Below, in pieces: positions 6,655 to 7,934 of a stretch of 7,934 bases of DNA; the first letter of the stretch is position 1, and every line of letters begins with the position of its first letter. The position numbers were made by a program, and so were the translations under genes. Below the pieces are notes generated by a model. That model did not search any database and was not told where the DNA came from. It saw only the letters and a list, made by a program, of their open reading frames with translations. This DNA is from GWF2-33-9 sp964405755 (lineage in GTDB: Bacteria > Bacteroidota > Ignavibacteria > Kapaibacteriales > UBA2268), in NCBI GenBank assembly GCA_964405755.1, contig CAYOPF010000114.1, positions 1 through 7,934 on the forward strand, given 5' to 3'.

Positions 6655-6780
6655 AGTTCTTCTATCAAAATCCAAAATTATGAAAAATATAATATTAAAA
6701 AATCTAAATGTAACTAATCTTTAATAATTTCGTAGTATGTAAATTAGCAATTTCAATAAATTAAATTATTAGGATTAATT
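6655..6780. promoter_or_regulatory. AT-rich divergent promoter region between rsmA and the M16 peptidase gene
   Basis: These 126 bases are the only intergenic stretch of any length in the window and must hold promoters for both the minus-strand five-gene operon and the plus-strand peptidase, unless transcription enters from elsewhere. The sequence is very AT-rich. A TATAAT occurs on the plus strand at 6688-6693, with no convincing -35 element, and its complement region reads TATTAT/TATATT towards rsmA. No clear Bacteroidetes TTTG/TAnnTTTG pair and no operator-like palindrome were found, so exact promoters are not called. Confidence 0.45.
6771..6774 (+). promoter_or_regulatory. Ribosome binding site of the M16 peptidase gene
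   Basis: AGGA, six bases before the ATG at 6781. It supports this ATG as the true start and agrees with the signal peptide beginning immediately after it. Confidence 0.6.
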
Positions 6781-7934
6781 ATGATAAGAAAAGTTAAATT
6801 TATCATTACTTTTGCTTTTGTAGTCCTTTTTGTACAAAGTATAAATGCAAAAGTTGATAGTTTCCGACCAATATCTTTCGTAAAAGATACTTTACCAAAT
6901 GGGTTGAGTGTAATTTACTCAATCGACAAGTCGGCTCCAATTGTTGCTACAATTGTGCATTACCGAATTGGTTCGCGCTACGAAATTCCCGGAAGAACTG
7001 GCTATACCCACTTTTTTGAGCATCTTATGTTCGAAGCAACAAATGCATACGAACGTGCTTCAATCGACAAGTTTGTGGAAGAGGCTGGTGGAACATTGAA
7101 TGCCCACACTTCTTTCGACGAAACTGTGTACTACTTAAAGTTACCTTCAAATTATCTCGAAATGGCTCTATGGATTGAGTCATCAAGAATGAGAGGCTTA
7201 AAAGTAGATAGCATCGGGGTTTCTACTCAAAAAGGTGTTGTTACCGAAGAAATGAAAATGAGACGCGAAAATACAGCTTACGGAACAATGCTCGACAAAA
7301 TGTTTGAGAACCTCTTTAAAGGTACTAACTACGAATGGACTGTGCTTGGTTCTTTCGAAGATATCCAAAATGCAAAAATATCGGATTTCCAAGACTTCTA
7401 TAATGGTTACTATTTCCCAAACAATGCTACTTTATCGATTGCAGGCGATTTTGATATTGCCGATGCACGAGCTTTGGTTGAAAAATATTTTGGTAGATTG
7501 CCACGCAAGGAAATTCCAAAAGAAAAATCCATAGTTATTAAACCATTAGAAAAACCTGTTCTTGAAGAAGTGGAAGACGAAAAAGCACAAATGCCTGGCG
7601 TATTTGTTGGATATTTAGGAGTAAGCTCTTCAGATCCAGATTATTATCCACTCTCGATATTAGGGGACATTTTAGCTGCTGGAGAAAGTTCCAGATTTTA
7701 CCAAAAATTGGTTGATAAGGACAAAATTTCTTTAAGTGCAAGTTTCTTCCCATTTGCTCTACAAAGAGCTGGTTCGTTAATTTTCTATTCTATCGCTGCT
7801 CCCGAAAAAAGTATTGACGAGAACATTAAAGCAATGGACAATATTATCAAGGATGTAATTAACAAGGGAATTACCGCAGAAGAATTACAAAAAGCAAAGA
7901 ACATTAAAGAAGCAAGTTTTGTTAGTGATAAACA
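6781..7934 (+). CDS. Exported M16 family zinc peptidase, N-terminal part (3' end outside window)
   Basis: The first 384 residues of an insulinase/pitrilysin-type (M16) metallopeptidase; no stop codon occurs before the window edge. MIRKVKF followed by a hydrophobic run and a cleavage site near INA (residue 23) forms a signal peptide, so it should act in the periplasm. The conserved LPNGLSVIY opens the first M16 domain. The inverted zinc motif is HFFEH (H77, E80, H81), and the distal zinc glutamate is E156 or E157 in VVTEEMKMRRE, at the expected spacing of about 75 residues. This half is therefore catalytically complete. From about residue 196 the second, non-catalytic M16 domain follows (DFYNGYYFPNNATLSIAGDF, then DILAAGESSRFYQKLV). 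The ATG has AGGA six bases upstream. M16 proteins of this group are often followed by a second M16 gene or a fused second half, which cannot be checked here. Substrate unknown. Confidence 0.95.
   Translation, partial: MIRKVKFIITFAFVVLFVQSINAKVDSFRPISFVKDTLPNGLSVIYSIDKSAPIVATIVHYRIGSRYEIPGRTGYTHFFEHLMFEATNAYERASIDKFVEEAGGTLNAHTSFDETVYYLKLPSNYLEMALWIESSRMRGLKVDSIGVSTQKGVVTEEMKMRRENTAYGTMLDKMFENLFKGTNYEWTVLGSFEDIQNAKISDFQDFYNGYYFPNNATLSIAGDFDIADARALVEKYFGRLPRKEIPKEKSIVIKPLEKPVLEEVEDEKAQMPGVFVGYLGVSSSDPDYYPLSILGDILAAGESSRFYQKLVDKDKISLSASFFPFALQRAGSLIFYSIAAPEKSIDENIKAMDNIIKDVINKGITAEELQKAKNIKEASFVSDK

Noticed and set aside
6655..6675. TTG at 6675 as the rsmA start
   Set aside because: It adds seven residues with no ribosome site. 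The ATG at 6654 gives the usual RsmA N-terminus a few residues before IGQHFL.
6688..6693. TATAAT as a -10 promoter element for the peptidase gene
   Set aside because: No -35 element lies at a suitable distance, and such hexamers are expected by chance in sequence this AT-rich.
7198..7753. Minus-strand and shifted-frame open stretches within the M16 peptidase gene
   Set aside because: They are shadows of the conserved M16 reading frame, which runs unbroken from 6781 to the window edge.

Overview
The window is AT-rich bacterial DNA (by eye roughly one third GC) packed with genes. It most resembles a member of the Bacteroidota/Chlorobiota/Ignavibacteriota (FCB) group. The main reason is AccA, which carries the motifs GEGASGGAIGIGVGDR and YSVISPESCSSILWRSW in the form I associate with that group. 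The short signal peptides ending in LFAQ or INA and the weak or variable Shine-Dalgarno sequences fit as well. This assignment rests on recognised motifs, not on a search.

Layout, left to right. (1) Plus strand, 1-1064: the C-terminal 205 residues of an acyl-CoA dehydrogenase, whose stop codon overlaps the start of a small exported DUF2147-type protein. (2) Minus strand, 6654 down to 1066: a compact five-gene run, in transcription order rsmA (16S rRNA dimethyltransferase), a PAP2/Aur1-like membrane phosphatase or phosphotransferase, a 652-residue glycosyltransferase fusion, accA (acetyl-CoA carboxylase carboxyltransferase alpha) and fmt (methionyl-tRNA formyltransferase). Junctions are +2, -11, +4 and -1 bases, so this is almost certainly one operon with translational coupling. 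It ends one base from the stop of the DUF2147 gene on the other strand. (3) A 126-base AT-rich divergent intergenic region, 6655-6780. (4) Plus strand, 6781 to the window edge: the first 384 residues of an exported M16 zinc peptidase.

The operon mixes housekeeping functions (ribosome maturation, fatty-acid synthesis, initiator tRNA formylation) with two membrane or envelope genes. The most unusual object is the glycosyltransferase. An intact-looking GT2 domain is followed by the full architecture of a polyprenyl-phosphate sugar-phosphotransferase (four membrane helices, a Rossmann-like domain, and a C-terminal sugar-transferase domain). In that C-terminal domain the catalytic core is missing and only its two ends remain. 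It therefore looks like a GT2 enzyme carrying a catalytically dead phosphoglycosyl-transferase as a membrane platform. No RNA genes, CRISPR arrays, insertion sequences or attachment sites were seen.
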